DNA from: Monodelphis domestica
Taxonomy: Eukaryota; Chordata; Mammalia; Didelphimorphia; Didelphidae
DNA length: 64,000 nt
Direction: 5' to 3'
Assembly: GCF_027887165.1 (NCBI RefSeq)
Contig: NC_077231.1
Span: 186,232,103 to 186,296,102 of the forward strand
Shown here: one piece after another, positions 13,671-25,740 of the stretch
How positions within the stretch are numbered: position 1 is the first letter of the stretch
Layout of the letters: every line of letters begins with the position of its first letter
Translations under genes and position numbers: made by a program
Notes under the pieces: model-generated
The model's input: the letters and a program-made list of their open reading frames with translations, nothing else
What the model was told of the DNA's origin: nothing
Database searches by the model: none

Positions 13671-13674
13671 AAAG

Positions 13675-15328
13675 ACAAATGTCCAAGTTCAGGGGCATGG
13701 CTCAGATCCACACCAGCCAGCTCCCCACCAGTCAGTGTGGAATCAATAGAATACCAAGTATCCTGGAAAAAGACATTCCTTAATTTTCAGATAATGAACA
13801 ATTACCCAAATATGGTGTCACCAGGCACATTCACATGTCTGGGAGGAGATCTTCAAAGTCAGAATAAAAGTCTTACTCTTTAACCCAATTAGGTGTATTT
13901 CTTTGGGCAATTTCTCTCCCACTCTGACTCATATGTGTAAATACCTACATATGTATGGACATCTGTATGCATGTATATATATGTATGTTCAGAGGCCTTT
14001 GATGCACAGATAGTGATATTTGAACCCAAGTCTTCCTGACTTCAAATCTAGCAAAAACAATTATTTTTTTTCTGCTGAAATATGCATATAGATGTTTGTA
14101 TTATATATTTAGAATTCTAGACTTTATGTTGGCTTAATTAGAAATGGACTTTACTATAGCAACTTGTAAATATTATAATTTTTCTTTGTTTCATATATGT
14201 ATAATGATAAGATTCTAATATGGAGTCACAAGTTAAGTGATCCCAATTGCCCACAAATCATATAGGCAAAAGCAGTCAAGGTTGTATTTATCTACTGTTC
14301 TGACCTATGGGAACCCAGGCTCAGCAGCTAATGTTCACAACTTCTTACTGGAAAAAATTCCTGGTCATCTACAGCAGTCTCAGTTCTTTATTTTGCTATC
14401 ATAGATAGTCAACTCAAATAAATTCTTTCCTGATTTCTGGGTCCAGCAAAGGAACTCCCTCTACCTCAGCCTCACTCCATCCTAGTATCCAGAGCTAACC
14501 CCAAGAACTTCACCATTTGGATCTTTCATTGGAATGCCTCCTACATTTTGGCTTGAATTACCTCTTCTTCACCAAAACTATTTTTAGGGTACTTCCTAAC
14601 TTGAACCCCAGCTTTGACATTTCCCTCTCTTGTGAGCTGGGTGAGTTTCTTGCCTCCTTGGGGATGAACCTCTCTCTTGTCTATATATTGCCATAGAAAT
14701 CATTTGTATGGAAGCTTTGTTTCCCTCAGCCTGCTGTCTTACAGAATAATAAGACACGTGTTTATATCCATTTCCTGAGTACCAATTTTCTGTAAATATC
14801 CAATCCCATATCTTCACTTTTACCCAAACTGTGATACCAAACAAAGCAACACTTCACCATATAAAAACTTTATAGGTATTACAAAAGGAACAGGTACAGT
14901 TCTTGAAAATTTGCAATAAAAGGCATTTTTTATTGTTAAGAATATAATATATAACTTTGCAATTTAAGATCTGTATAAAACTTTTAGTTACCTGAAAGCT
15001 AGAGCACAACATGGAAACTCACAGAAGTGAAAAGATTATGAGATGACTGAATATGCCTCAAGTCAAACAAATCTACTGAAACAAAATCAACATATAGTTA
15101 AACCTGAATTTGATAGTTATTTTAATTTATGGATATTCTAATATCACTAAAATATTACTGTATGGTAATTGCATTCTGTTAAAACCAATTATACCATGGA
15201 AGCAATTACAAGGAAGTATCAACTAATTAGGTAATTTAATACTTGAGGAAATTAAATTGATTATATTTAGCTTGGGGAAGAAAGCTAAAACAATCCAAAG
15301 TGATAAAAAAAATCAGTCATACATTTTA
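13675..15328. other. No gene recognised
   Basis: AT-rich, with a MIR scrap; otherwise nothing identified. Confidence 0.5.
13985..14060 (-). mobile_element. MIR fragment
   Basis: Contains TTTGAACCCAAGTCTTCCTG. Confidence 0.45.
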
Positions 15329-15722
15329 TTTTTTATTTTTTTTTATTTTTTGCTGTCTTTAATTTAATTTTATTATTTTTTAAAAATTAATTTGTTTAGT
15401 CAATTTAGAACATTATTCCTTGGTTACAAGAATCACATTATTTCCCTCCCTCCCTTCCACCCAGCCTTCCCACAGCCAATGCGCAATTTCATTGGGTATT
15501 ACATGTATCCTTAATTGGAACCTATTTCCATGCTGTTGGCATTAGGATGTTCATTTAGAGTCTACATCCCCAGCTATATCCCATAGACCCATGTATTCAA
15601 GCATTGTTTTTCTTCTATGTTTCTACACCCATAGTTTTTCCTCTGAATGTGGATAGTGGTTTTTCTTGTAGATTCCTCCAAGTTGTTCAGGATCACTGCA
15701 TTGCCACTAATGGAGAAGTCCA

Positions 15723-18700
15723 TTACATTCTATTGTACCACAGTGTATTGGTCTCTGTGTACAATGTTCTCCTGGTTCTGCTCCTTTCACTCTGCATCAA
15801 TTCCTGGAGGTCATTCCAGTTCACATGGAATTCCTCCACTTTATTATTCCTTTTAGCACAATAGTATTCCATCACCAACATATACCACAATTTGTTCGGC
15901 CATTCCCCAATCAAAGGGCATCCCCTCATTTTCCAATTTTTTGCCACCACAAAGAGCACAGCTATGAATATTCTTGTATATGTCTTTTTCCTTATTATCT
16001 CTTTGGGGTACAAACCCAGCAATGCTATGGCTGGATCAAAGGGCAGACAGTCTTTTAGTGCCCTTTGGGCATAGTTCCAAATTACCCTCCAGAAAGGTTG
16101 GATCAATTCACAACTCCATCAGCAATGCATTAATGCCCCGACTTTGCCATATACCTTCCAGAATTCTTTGCTTTCCATTGCTGTCACGTTAGCCAATTTG
16201 CTAGGTGTGAGGTGATACCTCAGAGTTGTTTTGATTTGCATTTCTCTGAGTATAAGAGATTTAGAACACTTTTTCATGTGTTTATTAGAAGTGTTGATTT
16301 CTTTAATTGAAAATTGCCTATTCATGTCTCTTGCCCATTTATCAATTGGAGAATGACTTGATTTTGTGTACAATTGGTTAAGCTCTTTATAAATTTGAGT
16401 AATTAGACCTTTGTCAGACATTTTTGTAATGAAGATTGTTTCCCAATTTGTTGCTTCCCTTCTAATTTTGGATGCATTAGCTTTGTTTGTACAAAACCTT
16501 TTTAATTTGATATAATCAAGATTATTGATTTTACATTTGGTGATTTTTTTCTAGCTTTTGCCTTGTTTTAAAGTCCTTTCCCAAAGATCTGACATGTATA
16601 CTATTCTGTGTTCACCTAATTTGCTTATAGTTTCCTTCTTTATATTCAAGTCATTCACCCATTCCAAGATTATGTTTGTGTAGGGTGTGAGATGTTGATC
16701 CAAACCTAATCTCTCCCATACTGTCTTCCAATTTTCCTAGCAGTTTTTATCAAATAGTGGGTTTTGGATTCAAAAGCTGGGAGCTTGGGACTTGTCATAG
16801 ACTATCTTGCTGAGGTCACTTACCCCAAGTCTATTCCACTGATCCTCCTTTCTGTCTCTTAGCCAGTACCAAATTGTTTTGATAACCACTGCTTTATAGT
16901 ATAGTTTGAGATCTGCAAGGCGTCCTTCCTTCACATTTTTTTTCATGATTTCTTGGATATCCTTGATCTTTTGTTCTTCCAAATGAACTTTGCTATGTTT
17001 TGTTTTTTTTTCTAATTCAGTAAAAAAGTTTTTTGGTAGTTCAATGGGTATGGTACTAAATAAGTACATTAATTTGGGTAGGATGCTCATTTTTATTATG
17101 TTAGCTCATCCTACCCATGAGCAGTCAATGTTTTTCCAATTGTTTAGATCTAGTTTTAATTGTGTGGAGAGTGTTTTGTAGTTGTGTTCATATAGTTCCT
17201 GTGTTTGTCTCAGCAGATCGATTCCTAGGTATTTTATATTGTCTAGGGTGATTTTAAATTGAATTTCTCTTGCTGCTGATATGTGTTGGAGAGATATAGA
17301 AATGCTGATGACTTATGTGGGTTTATTTTTGTATCCTGAAACTTTGCTAAAGTTGTTGATTATTTCCACTAGCTTTTTGGTTGATTCTCTGGGGTTCTTT
17401 AAGTAGATCATCATATCATTTGCAAAGAGTAATAGCTTGGTCTCCTCATTGCCAATTTTAATACCTTCAATTTCTTTTTCTTCTCTAATTGCTAATGCTA
17501 GTGTTTCTAGCACAATGTTAAATAATAGAGGTGATAATGGGCATCCTTGTTTCACTCCTGATCTTATTGGGAATGCTTCTAGTTTGTCCCCATTGCAGAT
17601 GATGTTTGCTGATGGTTTTAGATATATACTGTTTATTATTTTTAGGAAAGGCCCTTCTATTCCTATGCTTTCTCGTGTTTTCAATAGGAATGAAGGTTCT
17701 ATTTTGCAAAGGCTTTTTCTGAATCTATTGAGATAAGCATGTGATTTTTGTTGGTTTGCTTGTTAAAATGGTCAATTATGTGGATGGTTTTCCTAATATT
17801 GAACAATCTTTGCATTCCTGATATGAATCCTACCTGGAATAATGAATAACCCTTGTGATCACTTGCTGGAATCTTTTTACTAGTATCCTATTTAAGATTT
17901 TTACATCTATATTCATTAAGGAGATTGGTCTATAGTTTCCTTTCTCTGTTTTTGACCTGCCTGGCTTTGGAATCAGTACCATATTTGTGTTGTAAAATGA
18001 ATTTGGTAGAATTCCTTCTTTGCTTATTCTGTCAAATAGTTTGTATAATATTGGGATTAGTTGTTCTTTGAATGTTTGATAGAATTCATTTGTGAATCCA
18101 TCTGGCCCTGGGGATTTTTTCTTAGGGAGTTCTTTGATGGTTTGTTCAATTTCTTTTTCTGATATGGCATTATTTAGGTACTCTATTTCTTCCTCTGTTA
18201 GTCTAGGCAATTTATGTTTTTGTAAATATTCATCCATATCACCTAGATTGCCATATTTATTGCCATATAATTGGACATAATAATTTTTAGTGATTGCCTT
18301 AATTTCCTCTTCCTTAGAGGTGAGGTCCCCATTTTCATCTTGGATACTATCAATTTGGTTTTCTTCTTTCCTTTTTTAAATTAGATTGACCAGTACTTTG
18401 TCTATTTTATTTGTTTTTTCAAAGTACCAGCTTTTAGACTTATTTATTAAATCAATAGTTCTTAGACTTTCGATTTTATTAATTTCTCCTTTGACTTTTA
18501 GGATCTCTAATTTAGTCTTCATCTGAGGATTTTTAATTTGTTCACTTTCTAGTTTTTTAATTTGCATGCCCAATTCATTGACCTCTGCCCTCTCTAACTT
18601 GTTAATATATGAACTCAATGATATGAATTTCCCCCTGAGTACTGCTTTGGCTGCATCCCATAGATTTTAAAAGGATGTCTCATTGTCATTTTCTTCAATG

Positions 18701-19530
18701 AAGTTATTAATTATTTCTCTGATTTGTTCTTTAACCAATTTTGGAGAATCACATTGTTTAATTTCCAATTAATTTTTGATTTGCCTCTCCATATACCCTT
18801 ACTAATCATTATTTTCTTTGCATTGTGATCTGATGAGGTTACATTTATTATTTCTGCTTTTTTGCATTTGTTTGCAATGTTTTTATGCCCTAATACATGG
18901 TCAATCTTTGTGAATATATCATGTGCTGCTGAAAAGAAGTTATATTCCTTTTTGTTCCTATTTATTTTTCTCCACATATCTTCTAACTCTAATTTTCCTA
19001 AGATTTCATTCACTTCTCTTACCTCTTTCTTATTTATTTTTTGGTTTGATTCATCTAGTTCAGATAGAGGAAGGTTCAGGTCTCCCACTAGTATAGTTTT
19101 TCCATCTATTTCATCCTTGAGCTCTACCAGTTTCTCCTTTAGAAATTTGGATGCTATGCCATTTGGTGCATATATGTTGAGTACTGACATTTCCTCATTG
19201 TCTATACTGCCTTTTGTCAGGATGTAATTACTTTCCCTATCTCTTTTAACTAGATCTATTTTTACTTTGGCTTTGTCAGATATCATGATTGCGACTCCCG
19301 CCTTCTTTTTATCAGCTGATGCCCAATAGATTTGGCTCCATCCTTTTACTTTCACCCTTTGCACCTCTACCTTCCTCATGTGTATTTCTTGTAGACAGCA
19401 TATGGTAGGGTTTTGGATTCTAATCCACTCTGCTATTCACTTGCATTTTATGTGTGGGTTCATTCCATTCACATTCAGAGTTATGATAACCAGCTGTGTG
19501 TTTCCCAGCATTTTGAATTCTACTCCTAGT
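15723..19530 (-). pseudogene. L1 ORF2 (endonuclease and reverse transcriptase), broken
   Basis: An endonuclease domain is visible from VIITLNVNGMN near 19.48 kb through GVAIMISDKAKV, VGDLNLPLSELD, KIDHVLGHK and SSDHNAKK (18711-19379). Reverse transcriptase motifs follow: [15 protein letters not shown] and PKPGRS...[11 protein letters not shown] (17830-18237), [14 protein letters not shown] and [15 protein letters not shown] (17313-17684). The catalytic FADD box reads FAND, an active-site change. The C-terminus ends at NTLWYNRM (15723). Several frameshifts separate the pieces. Confidence 0.8.
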
Positions 19531-19962
19531 CTTGCCTTTTCTTTTCTCACTATTTCCTTCTACACAAATGTTTTGTTTTTAATCAGTCCCCCTAATTCCC
19601 ACCATTATTTTGCTTCCCTTTCTACCCCCTCCCTCTTTATTCCCCGTTTGTTTTCTTTTACAGTCTTTTTAAATGACTCTCCCCACCTTCTCCCTCCCTT
19701 GTATTGCTTCCTTCCCCACCAATCTATTTGTTACCTTACTAATTCCCTATAGGGAGCAAATCAATTTTCTTCCCCAATGGATTGTATTGTTCTTCCCTCT
19801 CTGAGTCAATTTCAATGCACGTAAGAGTTGAGTATTTCCTATCTCCAACCTTTTTACCCTTCTCCCCCCTCATGCCATGAGCTGCTTTGTGACATATCAA
19901 TTTACCCTCTTTCATTTCTTTTCCCATTTCTTTTAGTCTTAACCTCTTCTTTTTAGCTCTAG

Positions 19963-20066
19963 TTGTGTATATATATATATATGTATATATATATATGTGT
20001 ATATATATATGTTTGTATATATATGGGTGTGTGTGTATTTATGCATACATATATCTATATACATAT
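19963..20066. repeat. TA/TG-rich microsatellite inside the L1 inter-ORF region
   Basis: Alternating TATATG and TATA units; its translated frame is not a gene. Confidence 0.8.
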
Positions 20067-20279
20067 TTATGTCTCAGCATTTCATCCTATGCAGTTTGTT
20101 ACTGTTCCCTCTAAGTGTAATTCTTCTAGCTGTCCAGGTGATAATAACAATTATTAAGAGTTACCAATGACCTCTTTTATTATGGGGATACATATTTTAA
20201 CTTATTCTGTCTCTTAAAAAAAGTTTTTGTTTTGTTTTTTTTTTCCCCTCTTTCTTAATTACCTTTTGATGATTCTCTT

Positions 20280-21363
20280 GAGTTCTGTGCTTGGGCATCA
20301 AATTTTCTGTTCAGGTCTGGTATTTTCTTTACAAATGCTTAGAATTCTTCTGTTTTGTTAAATGACCATACTTTCTCCTCTAGGAATATCATCAGTTTTG
20401 CTGAGTAGTTGATTCTTGATTGTAGACCTAGTTCCCTTGTTTTCTGGAATATCATATTCCATATGCCTTTTGGTCCTTCAGTGTAGATCCAGCCAGATCA
20501 TGTGTTATCCTCACTGTGCTTCCATGGTATCTGAATGACTTCTTCTTAGCAGCTTGTAATATTTTTTCCTTGGTCTAATAGTTCTTGAATTTGACTATAA
20601 CATTCCTGGGTGTTGTCAGTTAGGGATTAACTATAGGAGGTGATCTGTGGATTCTTTCAATCTTCACTTTTCCCTCTTGTTCTAGAATATTGGGGCAGTT
20701 TTCTTGGATAATTTCCTGTAGTATGATGTTCAGACTTTTTCTTTTGTCATGGTCTTCTGGTAGACCAATGATTCCTAAGTTGTCTCTCCTTGAACAATTT
20801 TCTAAATCTTCTGTTTTGTGAATGAGATGCTTCATATTTTCCTCAATTTTTTTCATTCTTTTGATTGTTTTATAGTGTCCTGCTACCTTGTGTAGTCACT
20901 TGCTTCTATTTGTTGTATTCTGGTTTGTAAAGACTGGATTTCATCCCTGGCTTTTCCTTCTGGTCTGATTTTCTTTGGAGGTCATCTTTCATTTCCTTTG
21001 CCTCATTTTCAAGCTGATTAACTTTGGCCTTCAAGACACTGTTTTCCTTTTCCAGATGACTTATCTTGCTTTTAAAGTTTTCTTCAGCCTCTCTTAATTG
21101 TGTTTTGAATTGTATTTTGAGTTCTTCCAGAGCCTTTATCTAATTCCCTGGGTTTTCCATTTTTTTTTTTTGCTTGGAGTTCTCTCATCCTTCTCTGTTC
21201 CATTTGCTCTTTGTTCATTGCCATTATAGAAGCTGTCAATTGTAATTTCTTTTTTATTTTTATGTTGTTTGCTCATATTTATTCCTTCTTTACTCCCTGT
21301 TGTTGCCTGAGCTTTTGCTCCTCTCATTTTTTTGTGGTTTTTGGCTTTTCTTTCTGCCTTCAC
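20280..21363 (-). pseudogene. L1 ORF1 (RNA-binding protein), broken
   Basis: The minus strand opens with MKAERKAKNHKKMRGAKAQ and continues with a Lys/Glu-rich coiled-coil part and the conserved RRM segment ENCSRRDNLGIIGLPED (about 20765-20800), typical of L1 ORF1p. The frame is interrupted by several stops and shifts between the two open pieces (21136-21363 and 20620-20856). ORF1p binds the L1 RNA as a trimer. Confidence 0.65.
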
Positions 21364-22397
21364 TCTTAGAGTTTTGTCAGTAAATCTCTCAATGCAGTCT
21401 GTGAGGGAGGAGTATTGGAGCTTGAGCTTCTCTGGCCTCTGGAACCTGTGATGGGATTAAGTCCAGCAATCTGTGGGGATGGGTTTTGACTTGAGCTTCC
21501 CTGGCCTCTGGAGGCTTGGATGGGATTAAGTCTGGCTAGGTTGATGGATGTACCCTGGGGCCAAAACCTTGGGAAGAGGGGGAGCAATATGGAGTGTTTC
21601 TGCTGCTGCAACTATGCCTCCCACTCTGTGCTTTGTGTTTCTTCTCTATCAGCTTCCCCACTGCCTGTATTGTACACTCTGAGCCTGGCTTTGCCTTCAA
21701 GATACTCCCTCCAGACCAGCACCTTTGCCTTACCAGAGGTTCCAGCTCTGCTGGAGGCTTAGCACTCTAGGTGGGGGAACGGTCCCAGGACCTTTCTTCT
21801 TCTTTTCCCTTAAATTGGAGTGTTCTTGAATTCCGGTTTTTTGGGGCATACCTTTTAAGTTGAGTCCAGCAGGAGGGTTCCTGGGCTCTGTCTTGTTGTT
21901 AGGTTTGATTTTCAATCCCCTACGAGCATTTAGTTTGCAATCAGTAAGGAAGGGTTTTCAGAGGTCTGAACATTTTCTGCCTCTATGCTGCCATCTTGAC
22001 TCTGCTTCTCCAATCATAGGTTTTAGATGTGTAAATAAATGATTTCAGCATTTGAAATGCTAAAAAAAAAAGAATGACTTAAGAATTCACAGTTTATTTA
22101 GACAGGAACAGACTAATTCAGAGCATAAACCTAAACTACCCCTGTTCAGTGTTTGTGGAAAATGTTATACTGATTAGAGGAGAGAATCAAAACACTTGTT
22201 AAAAAGACACTTGCTAGGTTCTAGGTTGCACTGAGAGGAGTAAAAACAGGTAGTGAATTTTGTCATCCCATGACTTTATCATTTATTTTGTTTACTTATA
22301 GCTCCATATGATTTTCATTGCCTTTCCTTTCTTCTTTTCCTAGAGGGAGCTGTGGTTCACACCACATCTGGAAGACTGGTTTTTCTACTGGAATCAC

Positions 22398-22483
22398 AGT
22401 CTTAAATCAGGTCTAGTTTCTGATATAGCTACAGTTATTTCATCTTCTCTTAAAGGAACCTTTCCAAACTCTAAGGATCTTAA
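22398..22483 (-). other. Possible relic exon, unassigned
   Basis: On the minus strand, after AAAAAATCAG, an open frame reads LRSLEFGKVPLREDE, then ITVAISETRPDLR, ending near a weak GTGATT donor. The composition looks coding and the strand and order fit the ANKRD26-like relic, but I could not match it to a specific segment with confidence. Confidence 0.25.
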
Positions 22484-23079
22484 CTGATTTTTTGTTTATG
22501 GTATTGTTTTGCAAGGATAATTCCCATCAAAATTCAAATCCTTGGAACTTCTATAAGTCACATTTTTCATGGAAGCACTTAGAGAATAAGATAATGATGG
22601 ATTTAAATAGTATATCAGTTATCTACTAGACACATTATTTCTTTAATTTTTTCACAAGATCATCAAAAATTACCAAATAGATTTATGTCTTTATTTTGTT
22701 TACTTATATATCCTATATATTTTTTTATCTCTCAGGTGATATAGGACAACAACTTTTCTTTCATTTATTAATTTTTCAGCCTATCCTCTTTCTTAGATTA
22801 TCAGCTCTTACACCCTCATTAATCTTTTATCTCTGGGTAGTCCCAAAGAATGTATTATTGAGGTCCTAAGGGAAATCCTCCTCTTTTCAAAGAGAAGGTC
22901 TTTTGAAAGATCCTTTTAAAATAACATCTACATTTGACTTTTAAGATTATTTAGAATTAGGAAATAGAATCTGATCCTGTGGCTTAATTTCTATAAAGGG
23001 TTCCCAGGTGAGGAAATTCCCTCTACTAATCTAGGTTGGTACTTTCTCCGTAATTTACAGTCTAAGACAGTTGCCTAGG

Positions 23080-23170
23080 GCACCTAGAGGTTAAGTGACA
23101 TTTCCAGGCTCACACAGCCAGTACACATCAGAGATGAGCTTTGAAACCATGCTTTTTTGTCTTTGAAGTC
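23080..23170 (-). mobile_element. MIR fragment
   Basis: Contains AGGTTAAGTGACATTTCC and CACACAGCCAGTA. Confidence 0.55.
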
Positions 23171-23499
23171 AATTTTATCCAATATGCTAAAATATTTTCC
23201 ATAGAAAATGCTTTCAATTAGAGTCCCTTAATGGAGGGTTTTTTCTTTAGAATTACCATTGACTAGAAGATAATTTTTTTCAGAATAAACGAACTACTTG
23301 AAGATTGTCTTTTAATTTTCAATACACATTCATTACAAATTTAGCATAAAAATGACAGTTGATAATTTAAGTATTCCTTCTTAAAATATGACAAGTTTAT
23401 GTTATTTTCAAAGAGCACAAATATAAGGACAATGATCTGTGAAAAGGCTAAACACAAGAACATTTAGTTTTCTGGGTCTTTTAAAGTTTCTCTCATCCT

Positions 23500-23960
23500 C
23501 TCAAAAACAAACCCTTCACTTGATCATGTCATCTCCTCAAGCTATTGTCCAATATCTCCCTTCCTTTTCTGTTTAATTACTAGAGTTATTATTATTCATT
23601 CCCCAGAACTTTTAATCTGGCTTTACACCTAATACTCTGCTGAAATTGCTTACTCTAAGGTTATCACTGATACTCAAACTGTTAAAATTGACAACCTTTT
23701 CTCAGTCTTCATCTTCTTTGACTGTACAGGTCCTCAGATACTTCTGACCACTGGTACTTCATGGATAATCTCTTTTGACACTCTTCAATGGCAATCTCAT
23801 CCACTCTCATGAGTTCAATGGGAAATGATCACAAGAGGTCATACCAGACTTTCATTGCATTTTGACAGGGTTACTAGGCTGACATATGAGGGGATTACTC
23901 TCATTATAGTTTGCCTAGATTTCACCAAAGCACTTGACAATTCTCCCATGTCATCTTTTT
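23500..23960 (+). mobile_element. L2 (LINE-2) fragment
   Basis: Decayed L2 reverse-transcriptase-end sequence, including CTTTTCTCAGTCTTCATCTTC and a later GCACTTGACAATTCTCCCATG block. Confidence 0.45.
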
Positions 23961-24364
23961 GCTCAAAATGACAAATGCAAGTACAAACACAAGAAAGGGA
24001 AAAGTATGGCTAGGTAGTATCCTGTCAGATTTTATGGACTATGTGCTCGATATTAGTCAATACAGCAGCCAGAAGAGCCAGGACAATTTTATATTTCTTT
24101 AAAAGAGATACAATGTCCAGAGGAAGGGAGATGTGCATCGGCTGACCTCTGCCTTGGAAAGACCACTCCTTAGTTTGGGAGCCCACACTTTAGGACTGGC
24201 TCAGGACTCCTCAAGCCTGAGTGTTCTCCTGGGTCTTCAAAGTCAACATGAACAAACTCAAACTCATTATTTCTGTTCCCCTCCTCTGTTATGATAAATT
24301 TGATCTATTATTAATTGTTATCAATAGTTAATGATAGGCTATTGTTTATAAGGAGACTAAATTG

Positions 24365-24903
24365 TTGGCAGTTGAGGAGATGGTTCAACTAATATTTGAT
24401 AAATTCATCTAGAGACAGGTCAGAAAAACTTATTTATTAGAACTACTAAAAGGAAAATAGGAACAGGAAAGGGAAAATGTAGATATTGAATTTGAGATAT
24501 GTATATATTTCCTTAAACTAAAGATTTCTACCTAAAATCCAAATTCCCAAACTACTCTGCAAGGAGTTTTTTTCTTGCCTGAAACCAGGCCTCACCTAAA
24601 CTCTCTAATTTCTCTAAAATATATTACTAACTACCTAAGCTAATCTATTTATAAATCTTCTTATAGTTATCTGTAGTTCCAACAACTGTTTTCTCTATTC
24701 AGTTAGAGATCTCTCTACCTGTCAGATATAGCAGACAGCTTCTTTCCCAGCTGTTGCTCTCTGCTGCCCTCTGGTGGAGTTGCGGAGAACTGCACCACCA
24801 CTCTTCTCTCAAAACCTTCTCTCCAAACCTTCTTAGATATCAAGATGTTATCCAAGCTATCTACCACCAAATCTTCCAAATTTCTCATAAACAGCTCCCT
24901 ACA
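24365..24903 (-). mobile_element. LTR-like unit (fossil)
   Basis: Minus-strand unit running from TGTAGGGAGCTGTTTATGAG to ACTGCCAACA, with a TATA-like block and AATAAATAAG signal in the right order. I could not find flanking duplications. Confidence 0.4.
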
Positions 24904-25329
24904 TGCCCTTCCTCAACAAGGAAGATCTAGAGAGTGAGTGATCCATTGACCAACTGTTTTCCTAAGGGTCTCTGGGAATTTTCTACCTCTGACCTACTCA
25001 GAATTCTCTGACTGTTTAAAGAAACCATTAAAGATTTTAAACTATTTCTTTTAACCTTACTTCTGGCTAAAATCTATTCTTAATTAAGTCGATTGCCTAT
25101 TCAATATTTACACATCCCCTACCTGCAAACTCCTTTTATACTCTTTATTTTTGTGAAAGGTGAGCCCATCTTCTCAGGAACCTGAGTCCACATCTTTGAC
25201 GCTTCTCTCTTTTCCATATATGTGTGTATGTGAATATTAAATATACATGCTCATATATGTATATATGCATATACACACACAAAAGTTATGGAGTCCTATT
25301 GATTCTACCTCCACATCTGTCTTCTTCCT

Positions 25330-25740
25330 CTTCTTCATTCACAAAGCTACACTCCTACTTCATGTTCTCATCAACTTTTATTGGACTTTTCAAATAAATG
25401 ACTAACTGGTCTCCTTATCTCTGATTTCTACCTCCTCTGGTCAGTCCTACATAAAGCTGTCAAGTAATCTTCTTAGGGCATACAAAGAGCAAATTCTCTT
25501 GTTCTAAAGTCTTCTGTGGCTCCCTGCTGCCTCAGTTTAGGGGACAGTGAGGCTATGAACTATTCCTTCCATAACCATTACCCTTTTTCATGTTGTCTTC
25601 TCCCCAAATTTTCCTATACTTTATCTCTTTTATCTCTCCTTTGCCTCCTTTACCCCAGACTTTGGGACATATTTATCTGTAAATTCCACGGGGCAAAGGA
25701 GTGTTTGTTTTTCTCTTTGGATCCTAGTGAAATAGAATAA
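25330..25740 (+). mobile_element. L2 (LINE-2) 3' fragment
   Basis: CTGGTCTCCTTATCTCTGATTTC through GTCTTCTGTGGCTCCCTGCTGCC is the usual L2 3' signature. Confidence 0.6.

Larger units (their letters stand above)
15329..22013 (-). mobile_element. Full-length L1 (LINE-1), broken
   Basis: A minus-strand L1 runs from a 5' end GGAGAAGCAGAGTCAAGATGG (22013) to a 3' A-rich tail (about 15330-15360). Flanks TCATACATTTTA (15317-15328) and TCATAGGTTTTA (22014-22025) are a plausible 12-bp target duplication with two mismatches. It has a 5' UTR (about 21.37-22.01 kb), ORF1, a long inter-ORF region with a TA microsatellite near 19.97 kb, ORF2 with endonuclease and reverse transcriptase, and a 3' UTR. ORF2 is split over several frames. 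About 6.7 kb is normal full length. Confidence 0.85.

Noticed and set aside
15604-16192. Several plus-strand frames across 15.6-16.2 kb and 32.4-33.0 kb and 34.4-34.75 kb
   Set aside because: They are antisense shadows of the L1 ORF2 C-terminus on the minus strand.
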